In this document: piece by piece, positions 1 to 12,533 of the stretch
How positions within the stretch are numbered: the first letter of the stretch is position 1
Layout: the number at the start of each line of letters is the position of its first letter
Source of the DNA: Zymoseptoria tritici IPO323
Taxonomy: Eukaryota; Ascomycota; Dothideomycetes; Mycosphaerellales; Mycosphaerellaceae
Assembly: GCF_000219625.1 (NCBI RefSeq)
Contig: NC_018213.1
Location: 2,040,055-2,104,054, forward strand
Direction: 5' to 3'
Length of the DNA stretch: 64,000 nucleotides
Notes under the pieces: model-generated
Seen by the model: the letters and a program-made list of their open reading frames with translations, nothing else
The model's database searches: none
Told to the model about the DNA's origin: nothing
Made by a program: the position numbers and the translations under genes

Positions 1-1735
1 CTTTTATAGATACGACTATTTAATTTCGATATAAAGTATATTCCCGGCCGACTATATAGTACTATAGATGCGCTGTCTCGACGACCGCGTACTTAGTCCG
101 ATAATATCGACGAGGAGCATAAGTAGGACTACGAAGAAATAATTAATAGTACGCTATATATAGTATACGCGAATCGTATCGAGGCCGAAGAGATTACCCC
201 TACTCTAGAAGAGGAACTTGTTCGGAACAGTATTAACGGCCTCCTCTCGGACTTCTACCGCGATATAATATACTACCTCCTAACCCTTCGACGACTAGTA
301 GGAGTAAATAGGAGCAGCTAGCATACCTTTAAGAAACGGGCATCTCGCTACCTAGTTAGGGAGCGCTACTTATAGTATTAGAAAAGAATTAATAAGCCGC
401 TATATAGGGTTATCGATAAGGAGTCGGAGTAGAAGTCGATTATCCGTACCCTCTATAGGGACCCTACCTCCGGCTATAGAAGGCGTAAAGGGACCTATAT
501 AAAGATCGCTTGTCGGTATTACTAGTAGGGACTATATAAGTAGGTCCGAGATTTCGTCGGAAAGTACCCCGAGTATCTTCTTCGATCGTCCGGACTAGCG
601 AGTATATCGGAATTGCACCTAAGATATAATAGCTATATTAGCGAGTCGTAGTATATAGACGTCGTTTATATCGATAGCTCCGGAAGCATTATTATAGCTA
701 GGGAGTCTCTCTCTAGATAGCTAGAAGGAATAATCGTAAACAAGGGGTAGAATTAAGGTATAAGCTTAAAGTAGGTCGCGAAGTTTCTTTTTAAGGACGT
801 CTTCTTACGTACGGGAGCCTATAACCGGATCGTCTTTAATAGAGGGCCTAAGAACTACGGCGATATACCTAAACTACTAGCTTAAATAGATATAAACCTT
901 AGTCGTATGTCCGCCTACTACCCTAAAGCGAACGGTCTAGTCGAGCGTAGATATCCTAACATCCTAGACGTCCTCTTAAAGTATACGTAGGGTAAGCTAA
1001 AGGGCTAGAGATCCTTTTTCTACATAGTACTATAGGTAGACCGTACTACTATTCGTAGGTCTACGGGATGTACGCCGGCAAGTCTTTTCTATATATTTAA
1101 TGTCGTCCTACCTATTAAGCTACGGTACGACACTTAGAAAACGATTAACTAGAAGACGGTTCGTACGACCGAAGACTTACTAGCTACTCGAGTAAGGTAG
1201 ATCTTCTACTCTAAGAAGGATATTAAAGAAGTTACCGCCCTATAGCGTAGGCTACGAGATGCCTAGAAGGAGTACTAGGATATAAACTATAATATCGATA
1301 ATAAGCCGCTTAAGAAGGGGCAGCTCGTACTATTAAAAAGAGGCGAGCGAAAGTCTACCTACGAGAAGCTATCCTTTCGATAGAAGGGGCCCTACCGAGT
1401 AACAAGTATAAGCCTAGACACCGGTACCTATAAGATTATAGAGCTAGACGAGGCAGAGCTCTAAGGTATATAGTCTAGGGACATACTTCGGGTAGTCCCT
1501 ATAGACTACCTCGAGCATATTAATAAGCTCGAAAAGCTAATACGCGGGGACTTAAACCCTAAATAGCTTATAAGTATTAAGAGTAAGGATAAAGAGCCGG
1601 CATTACCTTAGGGCGACGACCCTGCCGCTAAATAGTATAGAGAACCGGCTCCCGGACCTCCGAATATCGTATAGGGGGTAAGGGAATCCTCGCTGTCCCC
1701 GGAAGAACGATTATAGTACCTAAGAATCTAAGTGC
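1..1735 (+). mobile_element. Ty3/gypsy retrotransposon, 3' half of pol (RNase H end and integrase), RIP-degraded
   Basis: A single forward frame, interrupted by many TAG stops, runs from the end of RNase H (a segment ending DALSRRP near 70-95) through the zinc-binding start of integrase (about 500-600) into the integrase core. Core landmarks are an Asp near 660, the block ARESLSR near 700, a block reading VFNRGPKN near 830-850 where family members normally have Asp and Glu, and SAYYPKANGLVER near 910-945. The Asp-to-Asn and Glu-to-Lys changes are what TpG-to-TpA mutation gives. A C-terminal segment resembling the gypsy chromo/GPY region runs to about 1470. The RT is outside the window to the left. 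The element is inactive. Domain identity is fairly sure; the right boundary is not. Confidence 0.85.
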
Positions 1736-2355
1736 GGCTATAATTCGCATTAAAATATTTCCTAGACTAATAGTCTAGCAAATATAGCGACGTATGCTCT
1801 TAGCTTACTATAGTTGTTTTCTAGACCGGTAGTCTAGTAAAGGCTCCGCTCGCTCTCTTAGGCAAACATTATTATTACCTAAAGAGACATATACATTTCT
1901 TTATATTAAAGGGGGCTCTTTTCGCCTATAACAAGACTCCCCCGGCACGACCTTATCTCCGTCCTCGCCGCCGCTATCTATCTAATAGACCGACACCGCT
2001 AAACGGGAAATAAAGTTTAACGACGCCTACCTACCGATATAGCTAAACGAGCATAGGACATCTTTTAAAGGCTAGTGCTACCGGATAGGCCTAGTTATTT
2101 GCTAGACTATTTAGAAAAAGGGGGTCTAGTAAACATTTGCGAAGGATAGGACATTGCCTAGGTGTCTCTACTAGCTACGACTAATCTACTATTATTTAGA
2201 GCGTACTAAACATACGTTCTCTACCCTAAAGGGGAGGGAGTTATAATTTACGAAGCTTAGTCGCCCTTTCGGACATTTAGGGGCTAGGCTACCTTTTTCT
2301 AAACAATTATGTACATTCTGCTATAATTACGAGACTACTAATGCGAGCACCTACG
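1736..2355. other. Degraded noncoding stretch after gypsy integrase
   Basis: No reading frame with recognisable protein similarity. It carries short palindromes built on CTAGACT/AGTCTAG (near 1760-1785 and 1820-1840) and a purine-rich run near 1908-1915. It could contain the 3' LTR of the flanking gypsy copy, but no second LTR copy is visible in the window to prove it. Confidence 0.4.
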
Positions 2356-2430
2356 TACGCAACAATTACTAACGTAACAATTACCGACGCAACAATTACC
2401 GACATAACAATTATAGACACAACAATTATA
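2356..2430. repeat. Five tandem 15-bp units (core AACAATTA)
   Basis: Five successive 15-nt units, each containing AACAATTA, differing mainly by C/T and G/A changes. Two copies of a unit containing CTAATAATTACGAGC follow immediately (2438-2471). Seen directly; function unknown. Confidence 0.8.
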
Positions 2431-2630
2431 GGCCTTTCCTAATAATTACGAGCTCTTCTAATAATTACGAGCATAAGTACGTATATAATTTACGAATAAG
2501 TAAGGGACCCGCTTTCTACCTACTCGCCCTACTTAATAGCCTTAATCTTCTCTATACCTCCGACTTCCCTATAATATCTACTATATCTTCTTTCTTTCCT
2601 ATCTCCTTACACCCCCCCCCTCGATATACT

Positions 2631-2716
2631 TACTAACCGAGCGCATTAGCGTAAAATAATACCGAGCGCGCCGAGCGTATATAACATATATACTAACCGA
2701 GCGCATTAGCGTAAAA
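2631..2716. repeat. Direct repeat ACTAACCGAGCGCATTAGCG
   Basis: The block TACTAACCGAGCGCATTAGC plus GTAAAA occurs at 2631-2656 and 2691-2716, 60 bp apart, with a related GAGCGC...GAGCGTAT motif between and after. It lies just upstream of the degraded dioxygenase-like frame and may be a subterminal or promoter repeat of that element. Confidence 0.7.
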
Positions 2717-3063
2717 ATAGCTTCGAAACGATACGAGCGCACCGAGCGTATACAATATACCTTAATAACGAGCGCAACTGTACATACTACTACCGACATA
2801 GACAACATCCTAGCTCGCCTCCGGAGCGTACCCTTAATAAACAATAAAGAAATGCGTATAGCCTTCTCGACTACGTAGAACACTAGAGAGCTAGGAAAAC
2901 TCGAGAGTCTCCTTAAGAGTATACCGGAAACGGACCGCGAGCGAGTAGTATTAGACATCGTTAATACCTTAGAATTAGGATTAGAAAAAGTAGTAGAGTT
3001 TGTAGTAGGTATGTAGGATTTCGTACGGATAAACCGGGTCCCTATTACCTTAGGAACCGGGAA

Positions 3064-4009
3064 TTGTTTTGTTTGTTTTGTTTGTTTGTTTGTTCCATTT
3101 ACGTCCTTTCGGAGTCCACGACTATGTAGGACGGCCTTGCAAGCAAGGTAGTAGATCTATTTACAATCAAATTCTTTCGGTATTCTTTAACCTTAGGGGA
3201 AACCCCGTACCTAAGGTAGGACCTATAAGCAGAATCTGCCGAAGGACTTTAAAACAGCGCAAGACAAAGGAAATTAAACGAGTGTCGTTGTCTGCAGCCG
3301 GGGCTGCAGAATTTTCGCGCTAAGCTTTTTGTAGAATTTTTAGCGGATCCTTCCGCTTCGCACGCACGCTATAAATTTAAATGCAAAAGCAGTGCAAAAG
3401 CAGCTGTCTAACTCGCTGTCTTCTCTTGTCCTTAATATGCCTTGTTTGTTTGTTTGTTTGTTTGTTTGTTCCATTTACGTCCTGTATGAGTCTATGACTA
3501 TGTAGGACGGCTGTCTCGCGACAGCAGTCTATCTATGTACAATCGTTGTTCTCTCGTATCTCTTGACCTTAGGGAAAGACCCGTTAATATGCCTTTGTAG
3601 AACTGTATGCCGCTTCTAAACGCATATAGCTACGTAGGTTAATCGCAGAGTTGTAGATTCTACCGAGTTCTAGCTCTTTAAAGTGCATATATGCTTCCTT
3701 TCGAGGGCAACGACGTCTCTACTAGAGAAGGGACATGCGATTTCGATTCGGATTTCGAGGAGGTGCGCGTATAGGACAGAGTGGACTGCCTCTTCTTCTT
3801 CTTCTTCTTCTTCTTGTTCGTAGCGTAGAGAGCTATTCGTTCGAATCGTGCTATTGTTCTGTAGCTTATGTTTCGAGGCGGATTTCGAGAAGGATTTCGG
3901 GCGGATTTCGAGAGGTTTTCGAGGAGGTTTCTTCCAGACTGTCTTGGTTTCCCTTCCGAGGAAGGTACTTACGACGGCCACCGCGTAAAGGTGCAGTCTG
4001 TTCGGCCGT
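3064..4009 (-). mobile_element. 5'-truncated LINE, diverged Tad-like family, inside the dioxygenase-like frame
   Basis: The left end is a (TTTG)n tail, the reverse of a LINE (CAAA)n 3' end. It is followed by reverse-oriented 3' UTR sequence related to, but clearly diverged from, the full-length LINE at 43473-49045. The insertion is bounded by a 15-bp target duplication CTTAGGAACCGGGAA at 3049-3063 and 4010-4024. A GAA/CTT triplet run lies at 3790-3814. It splits the larger degraded frame and itself contains a second LINE. Confidence 0.8.
3444..3583 (-). mobile_element. Very short 5'-truncated LINE copy nested in the 3064-4009 LINE
   Basis: About 140 bp: a (TTTG)n tail plus reverse-oriented 3' UTR nearly identical to the end of the full-length LINE (48900-49045). 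It is flanked by a 12-bp duplication TTAATATGCCTT at 3432-3443 and 3584-3595. This gives a three-layer nest here. Confidence 0.85.
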
Positions 4010-6590
4010 CTTAGGAACCGGGAAGATTACTAGACAGGACAGTATTATAGCTACTTATCCGAGGCTAGTGTAGGCAGCTACGGATAGTAGGAGGACCCGT
4101 AACCGTAAGAAGGGTATTTACGAGGCCCTTATAAAAGAATAGGGACAGGAGGTAATAGATGCAAACCCGGAACTAAGGCAATACGTATATAAATCCGAGA
4201 ACATAGCAAAAGAGATTCGAAGGCTACCTTCGAAGTATAGCACGTAGTCCGATAAGGGTACGATAGTAGCTATACTTATTTTACGAGAATATATTCGTTA
4301 GTATAGTTAGGGCGTTAGATAGGGTTATATAAATCCGAGAGGGACTAAGTACACTACTAAGGACTTCGCTATAGTCGCTAAAGTAGGAGGAATCGATTAC
4401 CCTATATAGGAGCAGATTAACATTATACGTAATACGTATAACCGGCGTATAGATAGTTATAGGTAGATAGTGCCCTATAAGCCTAAGGGAAAGGAGAAGG
4501 AAATTACGTCTAGATCTAACACTTAGAAGCAGATCGAAGCACCTCCCGCTATAAGTACGCGGTCTAAAACTAAGGAAAAGCTAGCTAATCTCGGTAGTCT
4601 TCCTATACGCGGTACCCCTTCCGAGAGTAGCTCCGGCCGCCCCTAAATACTATACTCCGGCAGATCTATTTCTAGCCCTAGTCTCGGAGGGAGTATCTAC
4701 TCGACTCCTATTATTCGTACTACGGGAAGGGCTCGCTTAGTAAGTTAGGTAGTAACTAAAACATAGATCGCTCTCGGTATCCCTATTACGGAACCTACGA
4801 ACACAACCTATAATTATAAGGACGCCTTACCTTAGATTATCGCTACGATTAATAGCCTAAGGAAGCTTCCGCTTTCGTAACGTCTTACTACCCCGAACTA
4901 GCTATTTCGATGCCTATAACTACTATATCCGGACAGTACGAAGCTAAAGGATAAGTGTACGTTCCTATGCTATAATTATGCGAGGGACCTACTTCGGTAC
5001 TTCGGAATTAAGGTAAAGACCGGGAATGTAATAGTAAAGAACAACACGCTCTTTAGACTTACTACCCTTAAGTACAATACGTATAAGCTTAGCTAGCTAA
5101 AGACAGGTTCCGAGACGTATAAGATATAGTTTAAGGATGCTTGTCCGTCTCGACTATCGGACTTCCTTAGGCCGTACCGCTTCGACAATAACGTCCTACG
5201 TAGAGAACTCGGCTAGCTTAACTTTAACGGCTTCTTTAATAAGGCTCGCTAAGCAATATACTTAACGCCCGGTTAGGAGCACGAGTTTAAGAGAAATAGC
5301 ACGCTTAATATTCCCCTCTTCGCGTAGATCGGACAGGATAAGGCCCTTTATAAGATTATTAATAAGGAAATAGATATGTACTTGTAGCATTAGCGCGAAA
5401 TTAATAGCTAGCCTAACTACGGATAGCTTCGTACGATGTGCTACTCTTAGATCTAGCAGCTTATCCGCTAGGACATTTAATACTAGCTACTATATATTCT
5501 TCTACGAGGTAACTATAAGCACCGGCTAGTATCGTACCTATACTACGCTAAAAGTACTAAGAAGGGCGACAATACTACCTTTAAGCATATCGACCTTACG
5601 GTTAGCCGTATAGTCGAGGAGAATCGCGGTATTAACTAGATTTAAGATACGGTCTCCTTAATAGACGAGGGCAAGAAGGACTATACGGTGCTCGTTAAGA
5701 GGATATACGAGAAGGAGATCTTTTAGGAATAGTACTAGTAGATAAAGGCTAACAACTACGTAGACGGAGTAGTATAGAAGATCGATGCTACGGTGCTACC
5801 GTAACACTTCCTAGATCGCTATAAGCTCGAGTAGGAACACGTTCCTTATAAGGCATTTAATGTTCGCATTACGGTTCCGTATCTACTATATAGTATCGAT
5901 ACTAAGGTAGAGACCGAGCGTCGAACGATTCTTCCCTAGTTCGTAGCTATATATATAGATAGTTCTCTCGAATGTGCCGAAGCTAGTAACTAGGAGATGC
6001 TACGTAAAGCTTATATAGACCTAACCGCCCCCGATAAGACACCCTCCGGGCTTATTAACAAGTACGGCAAGATTCCTTACGCCTTCCCTACGGCTATATC
6101 TTTAACACCTAACAACTACATCGCTACTATACTTGTTACTTACGAGAAGTAGGAGAGCCCTAGAGTCGTCGTCGAATTAGAGAGGCTAATACGCCTTAAT
6201 GTTGTCGATCTAAGGGCATAGATTAAGAAGTAGCGAGATGCGACTATAGCTCGAGTAAAGGTAAACTATAAGGACATTAAGTACGCGGAGAGGAATACGT
6301 TCGGTAACCGATCGTACTACAACGCTAAGGACAAGCATCCGACCGACTTCTAGAAGCACTAGCCTCTACTAGCTAAAGTCGCGCCTAACGACGTAGACGA
6401 CAGGGAACGTAAGCTACTTAGGTAGGGAGATATAGACATTGTAGTACCCTAGGAAGTCCCCGACTTACTTATTAGTAAGGACGGTAAGCGCGTACCTAGA
6501 CGCGATATATAGTAGGAGGATAGTACTTAGCGATAGGTTTATAGCCTTTACTAGACTAAAATCCGTATCGGGTCTAGGAAACCTTTAGTA

Positions 6591-7179
6591 CGAACAGGAC
6601 ATAAGGAGCGGCTGTTTTCTACACTAGCGCTTGTTTTAAGGTTCTTTTTTCTTTTTTTGTTGTTTCTTTTGTTTTAACTTTACTATATGCGATAGATATA
6701 TATAGTAGGTACAAAACCCGAGGATAGGGATAGTCTACGTTAGTAACAAGTTAAAAAGGACGACGCTAGTGCTAGATCTAGAGGGCTTTTACGCTTTAAG
6801 CGTGCATAATAGTATAGTTTAGGTTCTTATAGTATCTAGGTTAGATACTATAGAAGGGGGACGAATGTAGTAGGGAATATCGTACTATTACGTATAGTCT
6901 ATATCTAGCTTAAGCTTCGTATATAGGTCGGAGGATTAGAGAGGGACACCGACTACTAGTACCTCCGGAAGGACCTTCGACACGAACACGAGGCCTAATA
7001 GTACAGAGCACTTAATACTACCTCTTTTGCCCCCCTACCTTTTACTCTAATTGTATAGTTTACCGCCCTTTTTGCCCCCTATGCTACCCCGTACGTCCGC
7101 ACTACTACTATCCGCGGGAGATCGGAACCTTTAGAAGTTCCCCCCTTATAGTACCTATACCTAAAAGAAGTTACGGTTA
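6591..7179. other. Degraded sequence between two elements
   Basis: No gene recognised. An inverted repeat TAGTATCTA/TAGATACTA lies at about 6828-6850, followed by a purine run AGAAGGGGGACGA and then TGTAGTAGGG, which looks like a polypurine tract followed by an LTR start. That reading is inference because no partner LTR was found. Confidence 0.3.
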
Positions 7180-10100
7180 ATTATATTATCTAGGTCTACG
7201 TTATGTTCCTTGTCCGCGGCATTAGACGGAGTCTAAGGTTTCCGTAAAAGGCTATTAGCGGCGCTATACTTTCGGCTAGGCACATACTTAACCGTAAAGT
7301 CGAAGAGCCGAATCTAAGCAATCTATCGAGCCGTAACTAAAGTCGGAAGATCGTTCGCTAGTATATTAAGTTAGTAAACTAGCGTGTTCGCATCTACTTC
7401 TAGTACGAAGTAAACACCGAACATATATACTTTAAGCTTCTTAAGAGCATAGAGTATACTACGACACTCTCGCTTGCTAGTATCGTATTTAGCTTCTTCC
7501 TTAGTCTATAAACTACTTTTAAATCGAACCGGATGCTTACGGCGGTTATTGCCCTTTACTGCCTATATAAGTACTACTCCCTAGCTAAGACTAGATACAT
7601 CTACTACTACGATTATAGTCCCTCCGTTAACGTAATCGATCGTAATAAGGGCCGGTGCCGTAATAAGTGCCTCCTTAAGCTAATCTATCGTATACTGTTC
7701 GAGCGGCGTCTAGACGAAGATACTACCCGGCTTAGCTACTACGTAGATAGGGCGAGATAGAATAGCGAAGTCCGGAATCTAGATTCGGAAATATACTATA
7801 ACTCTAATAAATAAGCGGGCTTCGGTAGCATCTATAGGTAGTCCCTACTCGGTAATCTTAATAACCTTAGCGGTATTAGGGTAGCGACTAGCCGAGTCGT
7901 AGACGTAGCTAATAATGTTTATACTAGTCGAGAACTAGAATGTCTTACTTAGATTAATAGTTAGCCCTACTCTTTCTATGTCCGTAAGAACCCCGTTAAG
8001 GTTCTAAATGTGCTCGAGTACGAATCGACGAATACTAGGTTTAGCCTCTTTATTATTATACCGAGACCGAGGGCCTTTAATACTAATATTATCTAGATAC
8101 GGTCGAGCCGCGTAGAACATATAATCCTTAAGAACTCGGCACACAATTCGCTAAAACTATGCTACCGAGTTCGTAGCTCCTATTAGAATACTAGTCTAGC
8201 GGAAGTAGCCGATTGGCGTATCGAATCTAGTTAAATCTCGGTCTCGTTCGTCTAGTAGGATTTAGTCGTAGCTAGAGAAAAGGTTAATTAGTGTTATAAC
8301 TTAAAGGCCCGCAAAGTCTATAGAAAATCTATTAGTGTCCGGGGGTATATATACGTCTTTAAGAGTAACTCGGTTAATTTCTATTGCCGCATTAATAAGC
8401 CGGTACTACTTTTGTCCTTTCTCGTTAAGATCCTTCTTACTAACTAAGAACTAAGGATTCTTATATACTCTATAGTAGGGTTCGAGGGTTCCGCGATCTA
8501 GTCGCTTCTTAATTATCTTAGATACTACATCTCGAAGGCTATAAGCAATATAGAAGTCCTTTAATTACTAGGGAACATAAGGTATAGTTCGTATTCGTTG
8601 TAGTAGTGCGACTAAGGGTTTAAGGCGGCCGCATTTAGAGAAATCGAAGGAAAGTGTAGCCTCCTTATTATATAGGTATTCTATAAAAAGCTTATGCTCT
8701 TTATTAAACAGATCTATCCTAATGTTTAGTGTCTTAATTCTCTCCGGTGTTAATCTTGTCCCCCTCTTAAGCTCGGAGAACTTCTAAATTAGGTATTTAT
8801 TGTCCTACTAGCGATCCGACCGCGGTAAAGATGCTTCGAACTTAAGGCTAGCTTCTTTCTAATTCCCTACCTTATTAGTAACGCTCTTCGTGTTATAAAC
8901 TAAAGCTTCTACTAGCTTAACTTTGTCCGCTTTCCTCTTATATAGTATATAGTAGTCGACGGAAAATTTAGAAAACTATAAATTCCTCCCCCTATATAGC
9001 GATCTCTTTCTTTCTTCGTAGTAGCGGAGGTAGTAAGCGGTAGCTACGAGCTCGAGTAGCTTATTGTATTTATTATTGATACTATTAAGTTCGAATAGAA
9101 GGGAGCTAGGGCTTAGTATCGATATAAGGTAAGGTTAAACATCGCGATATTAGCTAGTTTCGGGGATAAGTAAATTCGCCGAGTTTTCTTCCGAAGTTTC
9201 CCTAGCCTAACCCTAGGAGTAACTTAGGGCGCTAAGATTTTCGGGAGCGGCCGAACTTTCGGGATAGCCCGCTTTATTTCGACCTCGTCTACTAAATGCG
9301 GATTCTCGACTCGAAGTCCTTTTTATACTTAACTCTTCCGGAAATACGTACTAGATCGCTCGAAGTAGGACCTCTAATAGACTACTAAGTAGCGAGGAGG
9401 CAGTTAGCGGCTTAACTCGGCTTTTCCCGAAGTGCTAGTAGGTATAAGGACTCGGTACGTTAGACCGTATAGTTAAACTCTAATAAAATTAATCGTACGA
9501 CCGTTTATAGCTATAATCGTACCCTACTAAGATCTATTATCGTAGTTAGTTAAAGTTAGGCGGACCCGACGATACTACGGTCGCCTAAGAAGAGTTAGTG
9601 CATCCGAGTCTATAACTAAGAAGGGAACGTAAACCGTAATACTATAAACCGACACCCGTATACTAGTAGATAGGCTAAGGAAAGGTAGAACACTAGAAGC
9701 CGTCTTTATTAAGACTTTAATTCCCGTACCGATCGGGACGCCGGTACGGCAAGCTACCGCGGTAGATATAATATAAGACTCGGAGCCTTTATTAATTACC
9801 GCGGCAGGCTCTCTATAATTAAAATCGCCGATTATAGCCGAGACTCTTAGCAACGGTATAGTTATATAATCGTAGTCGTTAAATATAAACCGGGCTTTAG
9901 CTAGATCCTCGTATAGGTCGGAAAGAGGTATTATACCCTCTTCTATAAGGTCGGCTCGAAACGCTGTCGTTATAAATTACGGTATACCGGAGCGGACTTC
10001 TATAGTAAAGCTATCCCTTAGTATCTCTTCGACCTTATTATCCCCTTAAACGGAGTTTAGTTTTACTATATTATCGGATAGTAGCAGACCTACCGGCCCG

Positions 10101-12533
10101 CCTCTTAGCTTATCTACAAATACCGGAGTGTTTTGTATACGACCGAAGAGCTTCTACGATATTAACTTAGAGAGTCTAAGAAGCTCGCTAAATAGAAGGG
10201 ATACCGGAGCCTTCTATATCCGCTTAACTAGCACTTCGTTACTATTTAACCTGTCGCGGATATAGTTGTCTACTCGCTAAGTTTTAGGAGGAGTCCTTCT
10301 CTTCTTAGCTAGCTCCTTTAGAGGGTTTACTAGCCTAACTTCGGTATCCGAGTCTGCGTCTTCTATATAGTCTTTAGTAGCTAGTTAGCGCTAAGAATCT
10401 TGCTCGATAGATTCTACCGGCGGTTCTAAGAAGCAAACGGATAATAGCGAGTTCGTTCCTTAGATCGTTTAGCTATTAGTAGGTAGTGTAGACTAAGAAC
10501 GAACTACATCTACGGTATAAGACTTTAGGGTCTTAATCTTAGCCGTAGACTAGTCTACGATAACTCGCTCTTTTAGCACGCGGTAGCTCTTATTATATAG
10601 TTTTAAGATACTACCGACTGCTAGGTTTGCCTTCTTAGGGACTACCGCGGCATTTACTAGAACCTTGGTATTATAAACTGGCACTAGAACAGGGCACCTA
10701 TCTTCTTTAATATAGAGGATGTTATTAAAGTAGGAGCTCGAAGTCTGTCCTTAGCGGCTACTAACCGGGGTTATATTAGAACTAGTCGTAGGCGCGGGCA
10801 CCGGGGGTGCTAAAGAAACCGCATCCGGATCTAGCTTAGAAGGGCGACTATACTTAAGTATTCTAATAGGCTTCTAGCCGAGTTTACGAGTACTAGTACT
10901 TAGACCGCTAATCTAGCTTATATTACGAGAGCTCTAAGATCTCTCTACGGTAGGGAAGTTAAAGGATGCTAGCTAAGGAATCCTTATATTATATACGTCT
11001 TCTAGCTTCGGTAGTATTAGCTAGAGTCTCGGCTGCTAATTAATCCCTCGGAACTGTAGTAGTCTCTTATTCGGATTACCGGGTTTTCTAGTATACTAGT
11101 AGTAGGCGGCATCTTAGTACGCCTAACCCTAGTTAAGAAGGAAGTTTATAAAATAGTAGTTACGGGCTACATAACTAGGCATTCTATAGTTAAGGCAGCG
11201 ACCTTAGCGCATAAGCTCGTTACGGTTAGTTCCGGCTCTGCTACTTCTATACCTACTCGCGCTAGCACTTCCTATACTATTGCGACGGGGTGCCGGAGGG
11301 CTAAGCTAAGGGGGTAGTAAACCGGCGTTCGCATATATATAACTCTAGAAACTAAGGTCTTCTATAGGGGCGCGGTAAGTAGGTACGTTAATCGGAGGAT
11401 TTACGGGCACTTAAGGTTGCTATATAGACTAAGTCTAAGATCGAAAGATCTTAAGATCCTATATACGTCGATTAAGCTTATTAATCGCGGCACTCGGTTT
11501 ATGCTCTTATTGCCGCTATAGACTAAACAGGGAATGCGAGCTATACTCTACTATAGGTACCGGCTTCTACATTTCTTATGCCCTAATAAGACTAGCCGCA
11601 ACGCTATCTTCTACATCGCTGCTAAGTTCCTTAAATCTAGCTTTACCCTTAATCTTAGTAAAAACCGCCTTATAGATAGTGCTAAAGTTAGTATACGTAG
11701 TAGGATTACGAAGGTTAATACCGAGGCGACTATAAATAGAGCGAGAAACTCGGGCTAGAAGTCCCTTAAAGAACATCTTTATACGAGAGACATTATCGAG
11801 CTAGTTTAGTTATAGACATCTAGTAATCGCTTTAAAGTGTCTATAGAATGTAAGAAGCTCCTCGTTACTAGCAGTCTCGTAGCGACTAGATTGTCGAGCT
11901 ACTAGCTATTCGAGAAACGACTAGTCCTTAGTTCTAGCCGTAGAGTTAAACTAGCGCTAAGTAAGAAGCGCCTCTATCTTAAACGTAGACTAGTCGCTAT
12001 TAGTAAAGGCGTCGAATAACTTAAACTACGAACGTAGCGAAGGGACATAGTACTTAATAGTCTTACGGATCTTCTTACGATCCGGCAGTTTAGACAGGTC
12101 GTAGTAGTCCTTAAAGAGGTCTTCGACATTCTCGAAGAAGGTAGTTATATCGGTACCGTTAAAGAGGGGAGCGTCGGTACTTCCGGGCATTAGCATTAAA
12201 GGGGCAAGACGAACGAATAGCGCTACGGTATTACGTCTTCCGGCAGCTATAGGCTTACGTATATAGTCGGCTATATTACTACTCTCGAAGGTAACCTCTA
12301 GCCTATCGGTAGAGTCCGAGAGTACAACGTCGCCCTTCGGTTTACGTATAACCTAGTTAGGGCCAGTCCCTTTAGTAAGCTTAGTCGAATCTAGACCGTC
12401 TTAGCTAGGTATAGTCGGATTAGTGCCTTAAGAAGACTCCGAGCTATCCTTACTTAAGGAAGGGCTAGCTTTAGTACGAGCGGTAGAAGAAGCCGTAGCC
12501 TTAGTAGGGTCGTTAGTATTGCCTATAGACATA
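7180..12533 (-). mobile_element. Ty3/gypsy retrotransposon: gag, protease, RT, RNase H; integrase missing; RIP-degraded
   Basis: Read on the minus strand. A gag-like frame starts at the ATG at 12531-12533 and continues to about 11540. A retropepsin-like segment at 9575-9853 begins near AVIGDFNYREP and ends with VIDSDALTLL. RT lies at about 8560-7790, with landmarks FDTPIGYFR, IGATNSVA, YLDNISIKGP and RRFVLEHI. RNase H follows at about 7720-7200, ending with a stretch like HVPGRKHSAAD in degraded form. Dozens of stops, mainly TAG on the minus strand, break it. No integrase follows RNase H; sequence below 7180 belongs to something else, so the element was truncated or interrupted. It overlaps in domain content with the gypsy at 1-1735 but differs in sequence. 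Confidence 0.85.

Larger units (their letters stand above)
2780..6590 (+). pseudogene. Large degraded mobile-element protein, possible 2OG-Fe(II) dioxygenase core
   Basis: A forward frame of roughly 950 codons (2780-3063 joined to 4025-6590 once the LINE insertion is removed) is riddled with TAG stops but keeps protein-like sequence. The two halves meet in frame across the LINE's 15-bp target duplication (reading PITLGTGKITRQD). A motif H-I-D sits at 5586-5594 in the context TTFKHIDL. About 95 codons later PYLLYS (5877-5894) is followed by ERRTILP (about 5916-5933). HxD, then a distal His, then Arg is the metal/2-oxoglutarate layout of Fe(II) dioxygenases; both Tyr codons here are one CpA-to-TpA step from His. 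I believe similar proteins are repeated in other ascomycetes, but that is memory, not a search. Other possibility: an unrelated transposon protein. Confidence 0.45.

Noticed and set aside
3735..4073. 112-codon + strand frame with a Leu run, and the opposing Glu-rich frame
   Set aside because: Both arise from a CTT/GAA triplet run inside a truncated LINE; no gene support.
6851..6900. LTR start TGTAGTAGGG after a purine tract
   Set aside because: Plausible, but no second copy of this sequence is visible, so an LTR pair cannot be claimed.
7533..7760. 75-codon + strand frame
   Set aside because: Antisense shadow of the RNase H part of the minus-strand gypsy.
11534..11758. 74-codon + strand frame
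   Set aside because: Antisense of the gypsy gag, which is clearly on the minus strand.
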